Part shown: positions 25,329-34,708 of the stretch, piece by piece
Layout: every line of letters starts with the position of its first letter
How positions within the stretch are numbered: position 1 is the first letter of the stretch
DNA from: Gemmata palustris
GTDB lineage: Bacteria; Planctomycetota; Planctomycetia; Gemmatales; Gemmataceae
NCBI RefSeq assembly: GCF_017939745.1
Contig: NZ_JAGKQQ010000001.1
Location: forward strand, 558,001 to 622,000
Length of the DNA: 64,000 nt
Direction: 5' to 3'
The notes under the pieces: model-generated
Databases searched by the model: none
Told to the model about the DNA's origin: nothing
What the model saw: the letters and a program-made list of their open reading frames with translations, nothing else
Program-made: the position numbers and the translations under genes

Positions 25329-28300
25329 ATGGATTCGTCCGACTCGCTGAAAATTGACGAGCACCTTGCGCGCTTTCTGGCCGCCTACGACCAGGGACTT
25401 GAGGGCGGGGACACGGACGCGCTGACGGTCAACGTTCCGTTCCCGCCGCCCAGCTCGTCCTCGGTGACCACCGAGCGCCCCGTTACCCCGATGCACCCGG
25501 ACGCACCGAACGAGGGGTCGCTCGGCGAACTGCTCCCGGACCCCGGGTACCGGCCGGGCCGCTCCTCGTTCACACCGCCCCCTTCGTTGACGGGAAGTGC
25601 GCACCGCATCGGCCGGTTCGAGTTGCGCCGGCAGCTCGGCAAGGGCGGGTGCGGAATCGTCTTTCTCGCCTACGATCCCAAGCTCCGGCGCGAAATCGCC
25701 CTGAAGATCCCGCGCCCCGAAATGCTGCTGAACGCGGACGCGAAGCGCCGGCTCAAACTCGAAGCGCTCGCGGCCTCGGAGTTCGATCACCCCAACCTCG
25801 TCCCGGTCTACGAGTGGGGCGAGATCGGCCCGCTCTGCTTCATCGCCACCGCGTTCTGCCCCGGCCTGACGCTCGCGGAGTGGATCGACCGACAGGCGTT
25901 CCCGGTTCCGGTGCGCCAGGCCGCGCGGCTCGTCGCGACCGTCGCCGACGCGGTGCAACACGCGCACGACCGCGGCGTTCTGCACCGCGACCTGAAACCG
26001 AACAACGTGATCCTCCAGGAAATGAAGGTCGAGGAGAACGACGAGGCGCCCGCCGGCAGCGTTCAGATGCGCGGGGAGTATTACGTCCCGCGGGTGGTGG
26101 ACTTCGGGCTGGCGAAACTGGCCGAGCGCGGCGGGCCGTCGGAGACCGGCACGCGCCAGATCCTCGGCACGCCGAAGTACATGGCCCCGGAACAGGCCCA
26201 GGCCCGGCGCGAGGACATCGGCCCGCCGGCCGACGTGTACGCGCTCGGGGTGGTGCTCTACGAACTGGTCGCCGGGCGCGCGCCCTACGACGGTGCCAGC
26301 GACGTCGAGGTGCTCCGGCAGTCCGTCGAGGGGAGGGCCACGCACCCGCGCCACTTGCGCCCCGACCTCCCGCGCGACCTGGAAGCGATTTGCTTGAAGG
26401 CAATGGCCCGCGACACGGGCGACCGGTACCGGACCGCGATCGACCTCGCCGACGACCTGCGCCGGTTCCTCGACGGGCGCCCGACGGTCGCCCGGCCGCT
26501 CGCGTGGTCCGGGCGCGCGGTCCGCTGGCTCCGCCGCAACGACCAGATCGTGGCCATTGCGGTGCTCGCCGTCATCGCTCTGTCCGTCACGCTCCTCGGG
26601 ACGTGGAACTCGTGGCAGACGCGCAACCTGCGCGACGACCGCAACAAAGCGCTCAGTGACCAGGCCGACCGCCACCGGGCCGATCAACAGCGCGAGTACG
26701 CGCGCCACGTGCGCGACGCATATTATGCGTGGCGCGGGGGGAACACCGGGGGGGCGGTCGACGCGCTCGATTCGGCCCGGCGCGCGGCGAGTACGCTCGT
26801 AGAATCGACCGACTTCACGCACGATTACCTTTCGCGGCTCGTCAAGTCGGACCGGCTCCTGATCGAGTGCCCCGCGGGGGCCGTTACCGCACTCGCGGCG
26901 GCGCCCGACGGCACGCGCCTCGCCACCGGCCACGCGGACGGCACGCTTGCTGTTTGGGACCGCGCAACGGGGAACCCACTCGGCACACTCAAAGCGCACG
27001 CGGGGGACGTGACGCACGTCGCTTTTGGCCTGGGCGGAACCGTGATCGTGACCGTCGGGCGGTTCGATGATTCCTCCTCGACTTTGACCACCTGGAGCGC
27101 CGCCCCGACTGGTGCTTTATCGCGCGCGCCGGACGGTCGGCGGTTCGCCATCGACGACGTGAGCTGTTGTGCCGTTGCGCCCGACGGGAAGACCGTGTTC
27201 GTCGGTGGTCCCGGCGGTTCGTTGATGAAGGTGCAACTCGCGACCCCACACGTGCGGCTCGTGATTCCGGGGGCCGCGAACGGGTCGGCAATCGCGGCCA
27301 TCGCGGTCGCGCCCGACGGCACGAAAGTGCTGACCGCCGACGCGGAGGGAATTGTCTGCCGGCGGGCGACCGATTTGAAGCGCGAGGAGCTGCCGGTTCC
27401 CGTGTCCCGTGCGGACGTCTCCGCGCTCGCCGCGACCGCCCGCGGCGTGCCCGTTATTGGGACCGAAGGCGGGAGCGTGTTCGTCGCGGGCGCGTCCCAA
27501 TCGACTCCGGCCGGGGGGAGCGTTTCCTGGATCGCGACCAGCGGGACCACTATTGCGACGAACGGGAAACCGGGGCGCATCCGCCTCGGCGCAGCGGACC
27601 TCGCGACCGGCGATTCGGGCGCGGTTCTCGCTGGCGCCTTCTCGCCCGACGGCAAAACTCTGTTCACCGGCAGCGACGACGGGACCGTTCGCTCGTGGGA
27701 CGTGGACCGCGACCCGCGCGCCCGCGGCGCGTGGACCGAGGGCCGGGTCGTTTCGATCTCCGTCGCGAGCGCGGACGGGACGTTCGTTGTTGCGACGGAC
27801 CGTGCTGTTAAGCGCTACGGGACCGGTGCGGTGGCGAAGATCTCCGGCGCCGTTCGGGTCGTTCGGGTGCTCGAGGGGGGGGGGACCCGCACGGTCGCGT
27901 TCGACGGGAAGTCGGTCGTGGTGTCCGATCTGGTCGGTAGCAACACGCGCGAGTTGTTGCGGGCCGGATCACCCGCCCGCCGCGCGCTCACCGATGCCGC
28001 ACTGACACCGGACGGTGCGCGGGTGGCCGCCGGTGACGACTCGGGACGGGTAACCGTGTGGTCGGTTACGGACCGGACCGTTTTGGACTCGATCGATACC
28101 GGCCTCCGGCGCCCGGTGCAGGATCTCGCCCTCTCGGACGACGGCCGGTTCGTCGCGGCGCGCACCGCGACCGGTGTGGGGGTATGGGCCGTTGGCACCC
28201 CGACCTTGTTCGCAACGCTTTACGTCGATGATCGGGCCGTGTTCCAGTTCCTCCCCGGGAGCGACCGGATCGCGGCCGCGGGGCGCGACGGGGGCATTGT

Positions 28301-28568
28301 TGTGTGGTCCGTCGGGGGCCGGGAAGAGATGCGCCTTTTTGGTCACGTCGGGCGCGTGACCGGTTTGGGCGTGTCGCCCGATGGTCGCACGTTGGTCAGC
28401 GGTTGTGCCACGGGCGAGGTCGTGTTCTGGGATCTCAAGACGGGGCAGGATTTGTTCGCATTTCAGCGGCACTCCACGCCGGTGACCGTCATTGAATTTG
28501 CTACCGATGGCAAATTCATGGTCACGGGTGGGGACGGTCAGATCGCGGTCTGGGACGCCCGGGATTAA
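25329..28568 (+). CDS. Serine/threonine protein kinase with C-terminal WD40 repeats
   Basis: A 1079-residue membrane kinase. Residues 1-90 are a Pro/Ser-rich tail. The kinase domain (about 94-375) has the glycine loop 104-109 (GKGGCG), Lys126, HRD at 219-221 with KPNN, DFG at 258-260 and the APE-like MAPEQA near 285. All catalytic residues are present. One membrane helix lies at 405-425 (NDQIVAIAVLAVIALSV...). The C-terminal half (about 500-1075) holds ten or more WD40 repeats with GTVRSWD- and VVFWDLKTG-type ends, predicted outside the cytoplasm if the kinase is inside. Planctomycetes have many kinases of this build, whose signals are unknown. It is divergent from the oxidoreductase gene. 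Confidence 0.95.
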   Translation: MDSSDSLKIDEHLARFLAAYDQGLEGGDTDALTVNVPFPPPSSSSVTTERPVTPMHPDAPNEGSLGELLPDPGYRPGRSSFTPPPSLTGSAHRIGRFELRRQLGKGGCGIVFLAYDPKLRREIALKIPRPEMLLNADAKRRLKLEALAASEFDHPNLVPVYEWGEIGPLCFIATAFCPGLTLAEWIDRQAFPVPVRQAARLVATVADAVQHAHDRGVLHRDLKPNNVILQEMKVEENDEAPAGSVQMRGEYYVPRVVDFGLAKLAERGGPSETGTRQILGTPKYMAPEQAQARREDIGPPADVYALGVVLYELVAGRAPYDGASDVEVLRQSVEGRATHPRHLRPDLPRDLEAICLKAMARDTGDRYRTAIDLADDLRRFLDGRPTVARPLAWSGRAVRWLRRNDQIVAIAVLAVIALSVTLLGTWNSWQTRNLRDDRNKALSDQADRHRADQQREYARHVRDAYYAWRGGNTGGAVDALDSARRAASTLVESTDFTHDYLSRLVKSDRLLIECPAGAVTALAAAPDGTRLATGHADGTLAVWDRATGNPLGTLKAHAGDVTHVAFGLGGTVIVTVGRFDDSSSTLTTWSAAPTGALSRAPDGRRFAIDDVSCCAVAPDGKTVFVGGPGGSLMKVQLATPHVRLVIPGAANGSAIAAIAVAPDGTKVLTADAEGIVCRRATDLKREELPVPVSRADVSALAATARGVPVIGTEGGSVFVAGASQSTPAGGSVSWIATSGTTIATNGKPGRIRLGAADLATGDSGAVLAGAFSPDGKTLFTGSDDGTVRSWDVDRDPRARGAWTEGRVVSISVASADGTFVVATDRAVKRYGTGAVAKISGAVRVVRVLEGGGTRTVAFDGKSVVVSDLVGSNTRELLRAGSPARRALTDAALTPDGARVAAGDDSGRVTVWSVTDRTVLDSIDTGLRRPVQDLALSDDGRFVAARTATGVGVWAVGTPTLFATLYVDDRAVFQFLPGSDRIAAAGRDGGIVVWSVGGREEMRLFGHVGRVTGLGVSPDGRTLVSGCATGEVVFWDLKTGQDLFAFQRHSTPVTVIEFATDGKFMVTGGDGQIAVWDARD

Positions 28569-28918
28569 CTCCGCATTTCGTAGTAGGGTGGGTCGAGCCG
28601 GCTCTGCGGCGAAGGCCCACCACAACCATTGGCTACCACGCCGACCGGTCGACTCCGCATTTCGTAGCCCACCACAACCATTGGCTACCACGCCGACCGG
28701 TCAACAAACGTCACCGGTGTCCCTTCTTGGGGTCACCGGTTGTGGTGGGCCTTCACCGCAGAGCCGGCTCGACCCACCATGCAACAATTGGACGCCCATT
28801 GTAACCAGCGATCGCTACTGTGTTGCTGGCCTCAACAAACGGTGGTGCTGGCGTGTTTTCCGTGCTCCTGGTTGGGGTGGGGGCGAGCCGCAGAGTCGGC
28901 TCGGCCCCACAAAATACG
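28568..28918. repeat. Complex repeat: 41-bp inverted repeat with nested tandem duplication
   Basis: Arms at 28587-28627 and 28738-28778 are complementary at 40 of 41 positions (core GGTGGGTCGAGCCGGCTCTG). Between them, ACTCCGCATTTCGTAG occurs at 28568 and 28652, and CCCACCACAACCATTGGCTA occurs at 28616 and 28668. The second copy lacks 32 bp of the first. A related but diverged stretch (GCCGCAGAGTCGGCTCGGCC) ends near 28911. No gene is present in this 350-bp gap between convergent genes. Confidence 0.85.
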
Positions 28919-30937
28919 TTACGCGGTTCCCGCGATGATAATGAGCGGGCGCTTCGCCTCGTCGGGTTCGGCCCGGCGGATCAGGTCGCGCACCATCCAC
29001 GGCACGTTGCCTTCGCCGAAGAGGAGGAACCCGAGCGTGCCGGACACCGGGCTGTCATCGGTCCACCCGAAGTGGACTTCCGGCGGGCGCCCGACTTTCG
29101 CCATTTCCAGGGCGAGGGCCGCGAGCGTGTGCGCGATGGACGCGGCCCGCGTGATCTTCACGACGTAGCGCCCCTCTTCGCGCGTCACCCGGAGTTCCGG
29201 CTCGTTCACGAAGTCGCTCGTGTCGTCCAGTTCCACTTCGACGAACACGATCATCAGGTCGCGCGGGATGCGGTGCTCGCGCCGGATCTGGCCCTCCTTG
29301 TTGGCGAGGCTCCGGCGCCCCGGGCGGTGCGGCACCAGAACCGTGAGTTCCAGGTCGCGGATCGTGTCCCACATGAGGCGCGATTCCGCGTCCGGGAGCT
29401 TGAACCCGGCGAACCGCAGCTCGCGGCTCCGCGCCCACCGCGACCAGAACGACGTGACCAGAATCGCGAGGATGAAGAACCCGGCGATCTTGATACCGTC
29501 CGGCTTCTCGAACACGTTGGCAATGGTGGTGTAGACGAACACGAGCGTGATGAGCACGAACGGCCAGCACAGGCGCGCGTACCAGCGACCCGTGCGCCGT
29601 TGCCAGATGTCGATCACGCTCGCGACGCAGGCGCTGGTGATGAGTACCAGCACGCCGGTCGCATACGCGGCGCTCTGCGCGTCCACGTTCGCCCTGAAGA
29701 TCACGGTCACGATCAGGTTAATTACGGTAAACAGCAGCACGAGCGGGCGCGTCGCGCGGGTCCACTCGGGGGCCATGCCGTACCGCGGGAGGTACTGCGG
29801 GACGAGGTTGAGCAACCCGGCCATCGCGCTCGCGCCGGCGAACCACAGAATGACGACGGTCGCGATGTCGTAGACGGTCCCGAACTCGTCGCCGAAGAAC
29901 GGGAGCAACTTGCCCTCCCGGTTCTCGCCGTGCGCCAGGTACGCCAGCGCGCGGTCCTTCGCCTTCAGATCCTTGTCGGCGACCCCGTCCCGCTCGTCCC
30001 CGGCCGCGTTCACTTTCACGAGGTGTTCGGGGGGGACCAGGCACCCGACCACCACCGACGAGCAGACGAGGTAAACGGACATGATCGCGGCGGCGGTAAT
30101 GAGCAGCTTGCGCGTGTTCGCGATCCGGCCCTTCGGGTTCTTCGGGTCGTCCGTCGGCCGCCCCTTTACGAGCAGCATCACGGCGACCCCGGTCTCGAAC
30201 CCGGACAGGCCGAGCGCGAGTTTGGGGAAGATAATCAGGCTGATGGCGACGACGGTGAAGAGCCCGGTGCCCGCGAGCGGCCGTTCGGACTCCTTCAGGT
30301 ACCACTCGCCCGACCGCACGTGGTCCACCAATTGATGGAACGCGGCCGGGTTCTCGATCAGGTGCGCGACGCCCGCCCCGATCACGATCGCGCTCAGAAC
30401 CAGGTACGCCCCGACGATGACGACCGCCAGCCCGATGACCTCGCGGAACCCGCGCATGAACGACGCGCCGAGGAGCATCAGCAGGAACCCGGTAACGTAC
30501 ACCGCCTGCCGGGTCTTCTCCGCGTCGTCGGGAACGGCCAGTGGCCAGTTCGGGTTCGTAATCATGTGGACGGCGGCGTCCGCCCCGGAGAGCGTCTTCG
30601 TGATGACGAAGTCGGTGGCGGCGAACCCGAGCAGCGTGAGGACGAGCACCTTTCCGCCCCACCCGGAGACGAGCTTCGCGAGCATCCCGATCGAGCCCTG
30701 CCCGGTGTGGGAGCGCCCGCACACGTACCAGTAAATGGGCAGCGCGCCGAACAGCGTGACGAGGACGAGGACGATCGTCGCGAGCGGCGCGAGGAGGCCC
30801 GCGTTCTCGTAGGCGATGGACGGCTGGTAGCCGAGGGTGGAAAAGTAATCGACGCCGGTCAGACACATCACCCACAGCCAGAAGGACTGGTGGTGCGGTT
30901 TGGCCGGCTCCGCGTGGGCACCGGGTTGATCGCTCAT
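28919..30937 (-). CDS. APC-family amino-acid permease with C-terminal cytosolic domain
   Basis: A 672-residue inner-membrane transporter. Twelve helices occupy about residues 20-500, with the unwound helix-1 region VDYFSTLGYQPSIAYENAGLL and FPKLALGLSGFETGVAVML typical of APC permeases. The last 170 residues are hydrophilic (LMIVFVEVELDDTSDF, PEVHFGWTDDSPVSG) and probably cytosolic. The substrate could be an amino acid; it is not readable from these motifs. ATG 30937 is chosen because the protein pattern begins there, although no ribosome-binding site is seen (upstream is C-rich). It is convergent with the kinase gene, with a repeat between. Confidence 0.88.
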   Translation of the reverse strand: MSDQPGAHAEPAKPHHQSFWLWVMCLTGVDYFSTLGYQPSIAYENAGLLAPLATIVLVLVTLFGALPIYWYVCGRSHTGQGSIGMLAKLVSGWGGKVLVLTLLGFAATDFVITKTLSGADAAVHMITNPNWPLAVPDDAEKTRQAVYVTGFLLMLLGASFMRGFREVIGLAVVIVGAYLVLSAIVIGAGVAHLIENPAAFHQLVDHVRSGEWYLKESERPLAGTGLFTVVAISLIIFPKLALGLSGFETGVAVMLLVKGRPTDDPKNPKGRIANTRKLLITAAAIMSVYLVCSSVVVGCLVPPEHLVKVNAAGDERDGVADKDLKAKDRALAYLAHGENREGKLLPFFGDEFGTVYDIATVVILWFAGASAMAGLLNLVPQYLPRYGMAPEWTRATRPLVLLFTVINLIVTVIFRANVDAQSAAYATGVLVLITSACVASVIDIWQRRTGRWYARLCWPFVLITLVFVYTTIANVFEKPDGIKIAGFFILAILVTSFWSRWARSRELRFAGFKLPDAESRLMWDTIRDLELTVLVPHRPGRRSLANKEGQIRREHRIPRDLMIVFVEVELDDTSDFVNEPELRVTREEGRYVVKITRAASIAHTLAALALEMAKVGRPPEVHFGWTDDSPVSGTLGFLLFGEGNVPWMVRDLIRRAEPDEAKRPLIIIAGTA

Positions 30938-31129
30938 TTGAGGGGGAGGCGTGCCGCGCGCGAGCGCGCGCGACGGGCGCGGGCAGCGAGCGGTGAAAAG
31001 GGCGGTTACAGGTTGATCGCACCGCCCCAAAACCGAACGCTAGTCTATCGGGAAGGGCGACGAGAATCCATCGCGCGCGCGATTCATTGGGGCGAGAGTT
31101 GGAGTTTTGCCGCGCCGTAACTCTCGGCG

Positions 31130-31669
31130 TCACATTGCGTTCCACAACCACTTCACGACAAACACCGTGCCCACGATCCCCCCGCCCACGATCAGCGCGA
31201 ACGCCGTAAAGGTGCCGATCAGTTTGAGCCAACTCGATGCCGCGGCCGTGCGGCGGTTCTCGATGGCCCGTTCCACAAGCGCGACGTTCTTCACGTTCGC
31301 TTTGTACAGCACATCGAGATAGTCGCCGAAAATCGGAACCATCCCGAGCACCGCGTCGATCAGCAGGTTGAGCAGCATTTGGGCGATCACGACCGACGGC
31401 ACCCCGAGGCGCGTCGCGGCGCGGAGAATGTACGCGCCGATCGCCGCGCTACCCACGTCGCCCACGACAGGGAGGAGGCCGAGGAGCGCGTCCAACCCGA
31501 CCTTGAGGTTCGTGTTGGGAAGCGTGACCGCTTCGTCCATCACCTTGGCTAACCCACGGATGATCGTGAGTTCGGCCTGCTCTGCCGGCGTGGGAAGAAT
31601 CCGAACCGTTGTCAGTTCCGGTACTTCTTGGGGTCCACGCTGTGGTACTTGATATGCGTTCGCTTCCAC
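31130..31669 (-). CDS. DUF4112 membrane protein
   Basis: A 179-residue protein whose core (LDALLGLLPVVGDVGSAAIG, then LLNLLIDAVLGMVPIFGDYLD) matches DUF4112 well: two short hydrophobic hairpins with Pro-Val/Ile-x-Gly-Asp turns, then a C-terminal helix (FTAFALIVGGGIVGTVFVVKWL). Function is not established for the family. No ATG precedes the conserved start; I chose GTG 31669, preceded by GGAGAT, which makes the gene overlap the 3' end of the sialidase-like gene by 58 bp on the same strand. An internal ATG at about 31540 would cut into the domain. Confidence 0.75.
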   Translation of the reverse strand: MEANAYQVPQRGPQEVPELTTVRILPTPAEQAELTIIRGLAKVMDEAVTLPNTNLKVGLDALLGLLPVVGDVGSAAIGAYILRAATRLGVPSVVIAQMLLNLLIDAVLGMVPIFGDYLDVLYKANVKNVALVERAIENRRTAAASSWLKLIGTFTAFALIVGGGIVGTVFVVKWLWNAM

Positions 31670-32541
31670 GTGTAAGTGATCTCCAGCGTGCCCGCGGCGG
31701 ACTGAATGATGGCAGGGTACGAGTATTCGCCCGGTTCGGTTTCGAGGTCCACGACCCGGGTCCACGTTTTGCCGTCGTCGGCCGAGCGCGCGAGACTGAT
31801 CGGGGTGCGGAGGAGAGCGGTGGGGTTGTAAATCAGGAACACGTCCCCCTCCTTGGTCTTCACGCAGTCGACTCCCGCACTCGGGTTCGCGAGCTTTGTT
31901 TCCTCGGCGGGTGAAAACGTCGCGCCGCCGTCCGCGGATTCCGACCGGCAAATCATGCGCGGGTTGCTCGACCGCATCAACGCAACGAGCTTCCCGTCTT
32001 TGGTTTCAAACAGGGTCGGCTGAATCTGGTTGAACTTCTCCGGCACCGGGAACGGGTTCGAGCGCTTCCAGGTTTTGCCCTCGTCGGTCGAGCGATCCAC
32101 GAACGGCGTCCAGTTGCGATAACTCTCCCACGATGTACCTGCGAGAATCGTGCCGTTCGCGAGTTGAATCGGCTTCGCGCGCACCGGGCCGACGAGTGTG
32201 CTGGGCATGATTTCGGGCTTCGTCCACGTCTTGCCGTTGTCCGTCGAGGTGCGGACGTACCCGGTCCAGTTGTCCGGTTTCGGGCCGGCCTTGTACCAGA
32301 GGAAGAGCGTCCCCTTCGCGGTCTTGAACAGCACCGGGTTCCAGCACGGTTGCCCCGGCTCGGTGCCGACCACCTTCGGTTCGCTCCACGCTTTGCCCGC
32401 GAAGGTGCTGGCCCAGATTTGCACGTCCTTCGCGCCTTCGTCCTTGCCGCCGAACCATGCGGCCATGAGCTTGCCTTCTTCGTGCTCCACGATGGTGGAG
32501 GCGTGGCAGGACGGGAAGGGGGCTTTCTCGAAAATGAACAT
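31612..32541 (-). CDS. Sialidase-like BNR-repeat protein
   Basis: A 309-residue six-bladed beta-propeller of the exo-alpha-sialidase-like (BNR_2) type. Four Asp boxes are visible: STDNGKTWTKP, STDEGKTWKRS, SADGGATFSPA and SADDGKTWTRV. It ends with TLEITYTWKRTHIKYHSVDP, the family's final blade. Arg-rich active-site positions cannot be assigned with certainty. No signal peptide is evident (MFIFEKAPFPSCHASTIVEH), which is odd for a polysaccharide-acting enzyme and may mean a cytoplasmic or start-truncated protein. The start ATG 32541 lacks a clear ribosome-binding site. Planctomycetes carry many such proteins, thought to act on sulfated or sialylated glycans. Confidence 0.85.
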   Translation of the reverse strand: MFIFEKAPFPSCHASTIVEHEEGKLMAAWFGGKDEGAKDVQIWASTFAGKAWSEPKVVGTEPGQPCWNPVLFKTAKGTLFLWYKAGPKPDNWTGYVRTSTDNGKTWTKPEIMPSTLVGPVRAKPIQLANGTILAGTSWESYRNWTPFVDRSTDEGKTWKRSNPFPVPEKFNQIQPTLFETKDGKLVALMRSSNPRMICRSESADGGATFSPAEETKLANPSAGVDCVKTKEGDVFLIYNPTALLRTPISLARSADDGKTWTRVVDLETEPGEYSYPAIIQSAAGTLEITYTWKRTHIKYHSVDPKKYRN

Positions 32542-32567
32542 AGGAGTGTCGTGTGTTAGGAGGAAAT

Positions 32568-33296
32568 TTATGTAGACCGAGTGACTCTACAACTGGTTAG
32601 GTGAGTCGTGAGTTCTTGGCTCCGCTCTTCCAAATGTGCGGCTTCTATGAGCGAGGCTCCGTCCAGCAGAACGACTGGGCGCGTTGTCAATCGCTGCGCG
32701 GCTTCACTTTCAGGTAGATTGAGGGCACGAGATACCAAGGTTAAGAGATCCGTCTGCGCACTCGCCTTACCTCCAGGGCCGTCCTCTTTCCAGTCGTAGC
32801 ACTCCGCGACAACACTGAAAAGCGTGGGCGTTGGATTGCCGATGCGATCTGACGGACGGACTGCGAGTCTCATAGTGCTGTCGTCAAATTTGGGAAGCAA
32901 TTGCCCGGCAGCATCAATCGATACCCAAGTCAAGACTCGGTTCGGAAGGTAATGCGCAATTGCGATTGCAGACCCGAGTTGGACCTTAAATACCTCGCGA
33001 ATTCGCTTGATAGATTTGATTTTGTCGGAATAGTCCAGCATCACGAGGTCGAACCGTGCTGCCGCGGCCTCTTTCCACTGCGTTGGCAATGCGGCTCCGA
33101 GTTTGTTTGCGTGGGTGGCTTTACCCGAGATTAAATCAATGTCGTCACCAAGCGTCGGGAGGTTCACAACGAGTCGCAAATACTCCGCTTTCACTGGCTC
33201 GTTGTGTTCGTCGAGCCAGTCGGCGTAGACGAGCCGCGTCGTATCGTCGGCGGGGTTCGCCTTCAGCGCGGCCAGAAACGCGGCTTCGTCCGACAA
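32568..33296 (-). CDS. TIGR02996-domain protein (Gemmata-type)
   Basis: A 242-residue protein starting with the TIGR02996 pattern SDEAAFLAALKANPADD then TRLVYADWLDEHNEPVKAEY. This N-terminal domain is known mainly from Gemmataceae, where it is fused to varied C-termini; its role is unknown. The remaining 180 residues (for example LLDGASLIEAAHLEERSQEL) match no family I recognise. The start is TTG 33296: AGGAG lies seven bases before it and it gives the family's normal beginning; an upstream TTG at 33326 does not. Only 16 bp separate it from the Gfo/Idh/MocA stop codon, and its ribosome-binding site lies in that gap, so the two are co-transcribed. Confidence 0.85.
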   Translation of the reverse strand: MSDEAAFLAALKANPADDTTRLVYADWLDEHNEPVKAEYLRLVVNLPTLGDDIDLISGKATHANKLGAALPTQWKEAAAARFDLVMLDYSDKIKSIKRIREVFKVQLGSAIAIAHYLPNRVLTWVSIDAAGQLLPKFDDSTMRLAVRPSDRIGNPTPTLFSVVAECYDWKEDGPGGKASAQTDLLTLVSRALNLPESEAAQRLTTRPVVLLDGASLIEAAHLEERSQELTTHLTSCRVTRST

Positions 33297-33312
33297 GGTC
33301 TGCTCCTCTCGT

Positions 33313-34548
33313 TCAGCCGGTGACAATCTGTTCCTTCGCTGCGTCCCACATCACCTTCTTGCCGGTGCGGTACGCGATGTTCGCGAGGTGCGCGGCGGTG
33401 ATGACGCGGTGCCCCAACTCGATCGGCGAACTCGGGTCTTTGTTGTCCTTCACCGCGCTGAGCCAGTTGCGGACGTGGAGCGGCGTTTCGTTCTCCACCT
33501 TCCATTCGGCTTTCGGCTTCATGGTGGGGGTGAACTTGTCGATCGTGTCGAACAGTTTGATGGACCCGCCCGCGTCCGCGTCGCAGTGGAGCGTCTGCTT
33601 CGTGCCGTAGAACGTGGCCCCGACGCCGTCGTAGCCGTTGATGAACTCCACCGCGAACGTGGCCGTGAACTTGCCGTAGTCCCACACGCCGTGGACCACG
33701 TCCGGCGTTTCCCAGTGCTTGAAGTGGTACGTACCGCCGTTGGTCGTCACGCTCTTGGGCATCTCGACGCCCCCGAGCCACTGAACGATGTCGAGCTGGT
33801 GCGCGCCGATGTCGGTGAGCAACCCGCCCGCGTAGTCCCAGTACCAGCGCCACGCCCAGTAGCGAACCGGGTCGAACGGCACCTTCTTCGCGGTGCCGAG
33901 GAACGCCTCCCAGTTCACGCCCTTCTGCTGCGCCTCGTCGAACGACTTCGGCGGCGCGAACGGGTCGCGCTTGATCCAGTTGCGGCAATCCCACACCTTC
34001 ACCCACACCAAGTCGCCGAAGTCGCCGGACTGAATCACGTCCTTACATCGCGCCCAGTGCTCGCCGCTGTGCCGCTGGTTGCCGACCTGCACGATCTTCT
34101 TCGCCTTTCGCACGGCCGCGACCATCTCCTTGCCCTGTTCGATGGTGTGGCTGAGCGGCTTTTCGCAGTAGGCGTGCTTGCCCGCGGCCATCGCCGCGAG
34201 CAACTGTTCTTTGTGGTGGTGGTCCGGGGTCGCGATGATGACCGCGTCCAGCCCCTTGTGGTCCAGTAGCTGCTTGTAGTCGTCGTAAACAGTAGGTTTC
34301 GGTCCTTTGACCTTCGCCAGTTCTCCGATGATGTATTCGTGGCGGAACTTGGCGATGTCTGCGACTGCGACGACGTTGTGCCCGGCCTTGACGCACTCGG
34401 TGCTGATCGTGCGCCCGCGGTTTCCGCTACCGATGAGACCGATGTTGAGGCGCTCGTTGGCTCCGAGTGCGTGAACGGCGGGCGCGCCAAGCGCGATGGC
34501 GCCTGCGGCCGAACTCGCGATGAACGTGCGGCGGTCGGGAGAAGACAT
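33313..34548 (-). CDS. Gfo/Idh/MocA-family oxidoreductase with Tat signal
   Basis: A 411-residue exported NAD(P)-dependent oxidoreductase. Residues 1-30 are a twin-arginine signal (SSPDRRTFIASSAAGAIALG). The Rossmann fold follows (LNIGLIGSGNRGRTIS), then the catalytic EKPLSHT motif and the substrate domain (VHGVWDYGKFTATFAVEFIN). Enzymes of this group act on sugars or inositols; exported planctomycete versions are very common and their substrates mostly unknown. ATG 34548 is used because it gives the Tat signal. It is followed at once by the TIGR02996 gene and preceded by the PD-(D/E)XK-like gene on the same strand, with a 160-bp gap. Confidence 0.93.
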   Translation of the reverse strand: MSSPDRRTFIASSAAGAIALGAPAVHALGANERLNIGLIGSGNRGRTISTECVKAGHNVVAVADIAKFRHEYIIGELAKVKGPKPTVYDDYKQLLDHKGLDAVIIATPDHHHKEQLLAAMAAGKHAYCEKPLSHTIEQGKEMVAAVRKAKKIVQVGNQRHSGEHWARCKDVIQSGDFGDLVWVKVWDCRNWIKRDPFAPPKSFDEAQQKGVNWEAFLGTAKKVPFDPVRYWAWRWYWDYAGGLLTDIGAHQLDIVQWLGGVEMPKSVTTNGGTYHFKHWETPDVVHGVWDYGKFTATFAVEFINGYDGVGATFYGTKQTLHCDADAGGSIKLFDTIDKFTPTMKPKAEWKVENETPLHVRNWLSAVKDNKDPSSPIELGHRVITAAHLANIAYRTGKKVMWDAAKEQIVTG

Positions 34549-34708
34549 TGGCGTGAAGCTCCGTCTCGGCGAATGGGGAGAGAAGAACGGAGGAGATGCT
34601 AACCGAAGACGTGCCCCGCGCGAAGCTGCTGATTTGTTCGACGAGGGTGCGCCCGCGCCCGTCGTGACATTGAGGAACGGGTGCGATTGCGGCCCGATGC
34701 CGCTCACT

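Noticed and set aside
25137-27017. Minus-strand frame of 626 codons opposite the kinase
   Set aside because: The kinase has every catalytic motif on the + strand; the opposite frame has none.
26989-27291. Possible CRISPR-like or tandem repeats in repeat-rich coding regions
   Set aside because: The periodicity in the WD40 genes comes from protein repeats; no conserved direct repeat with unique spacers of even length was found anywhere in the window.
28820-31120. Plus-strand frame of 766 codons opposite the APC permease
   Set aside because: Its composition (Arg, Asp, His and Pro-rich, no hydrophobic helices) is the mirror of the permease's membrane segments.
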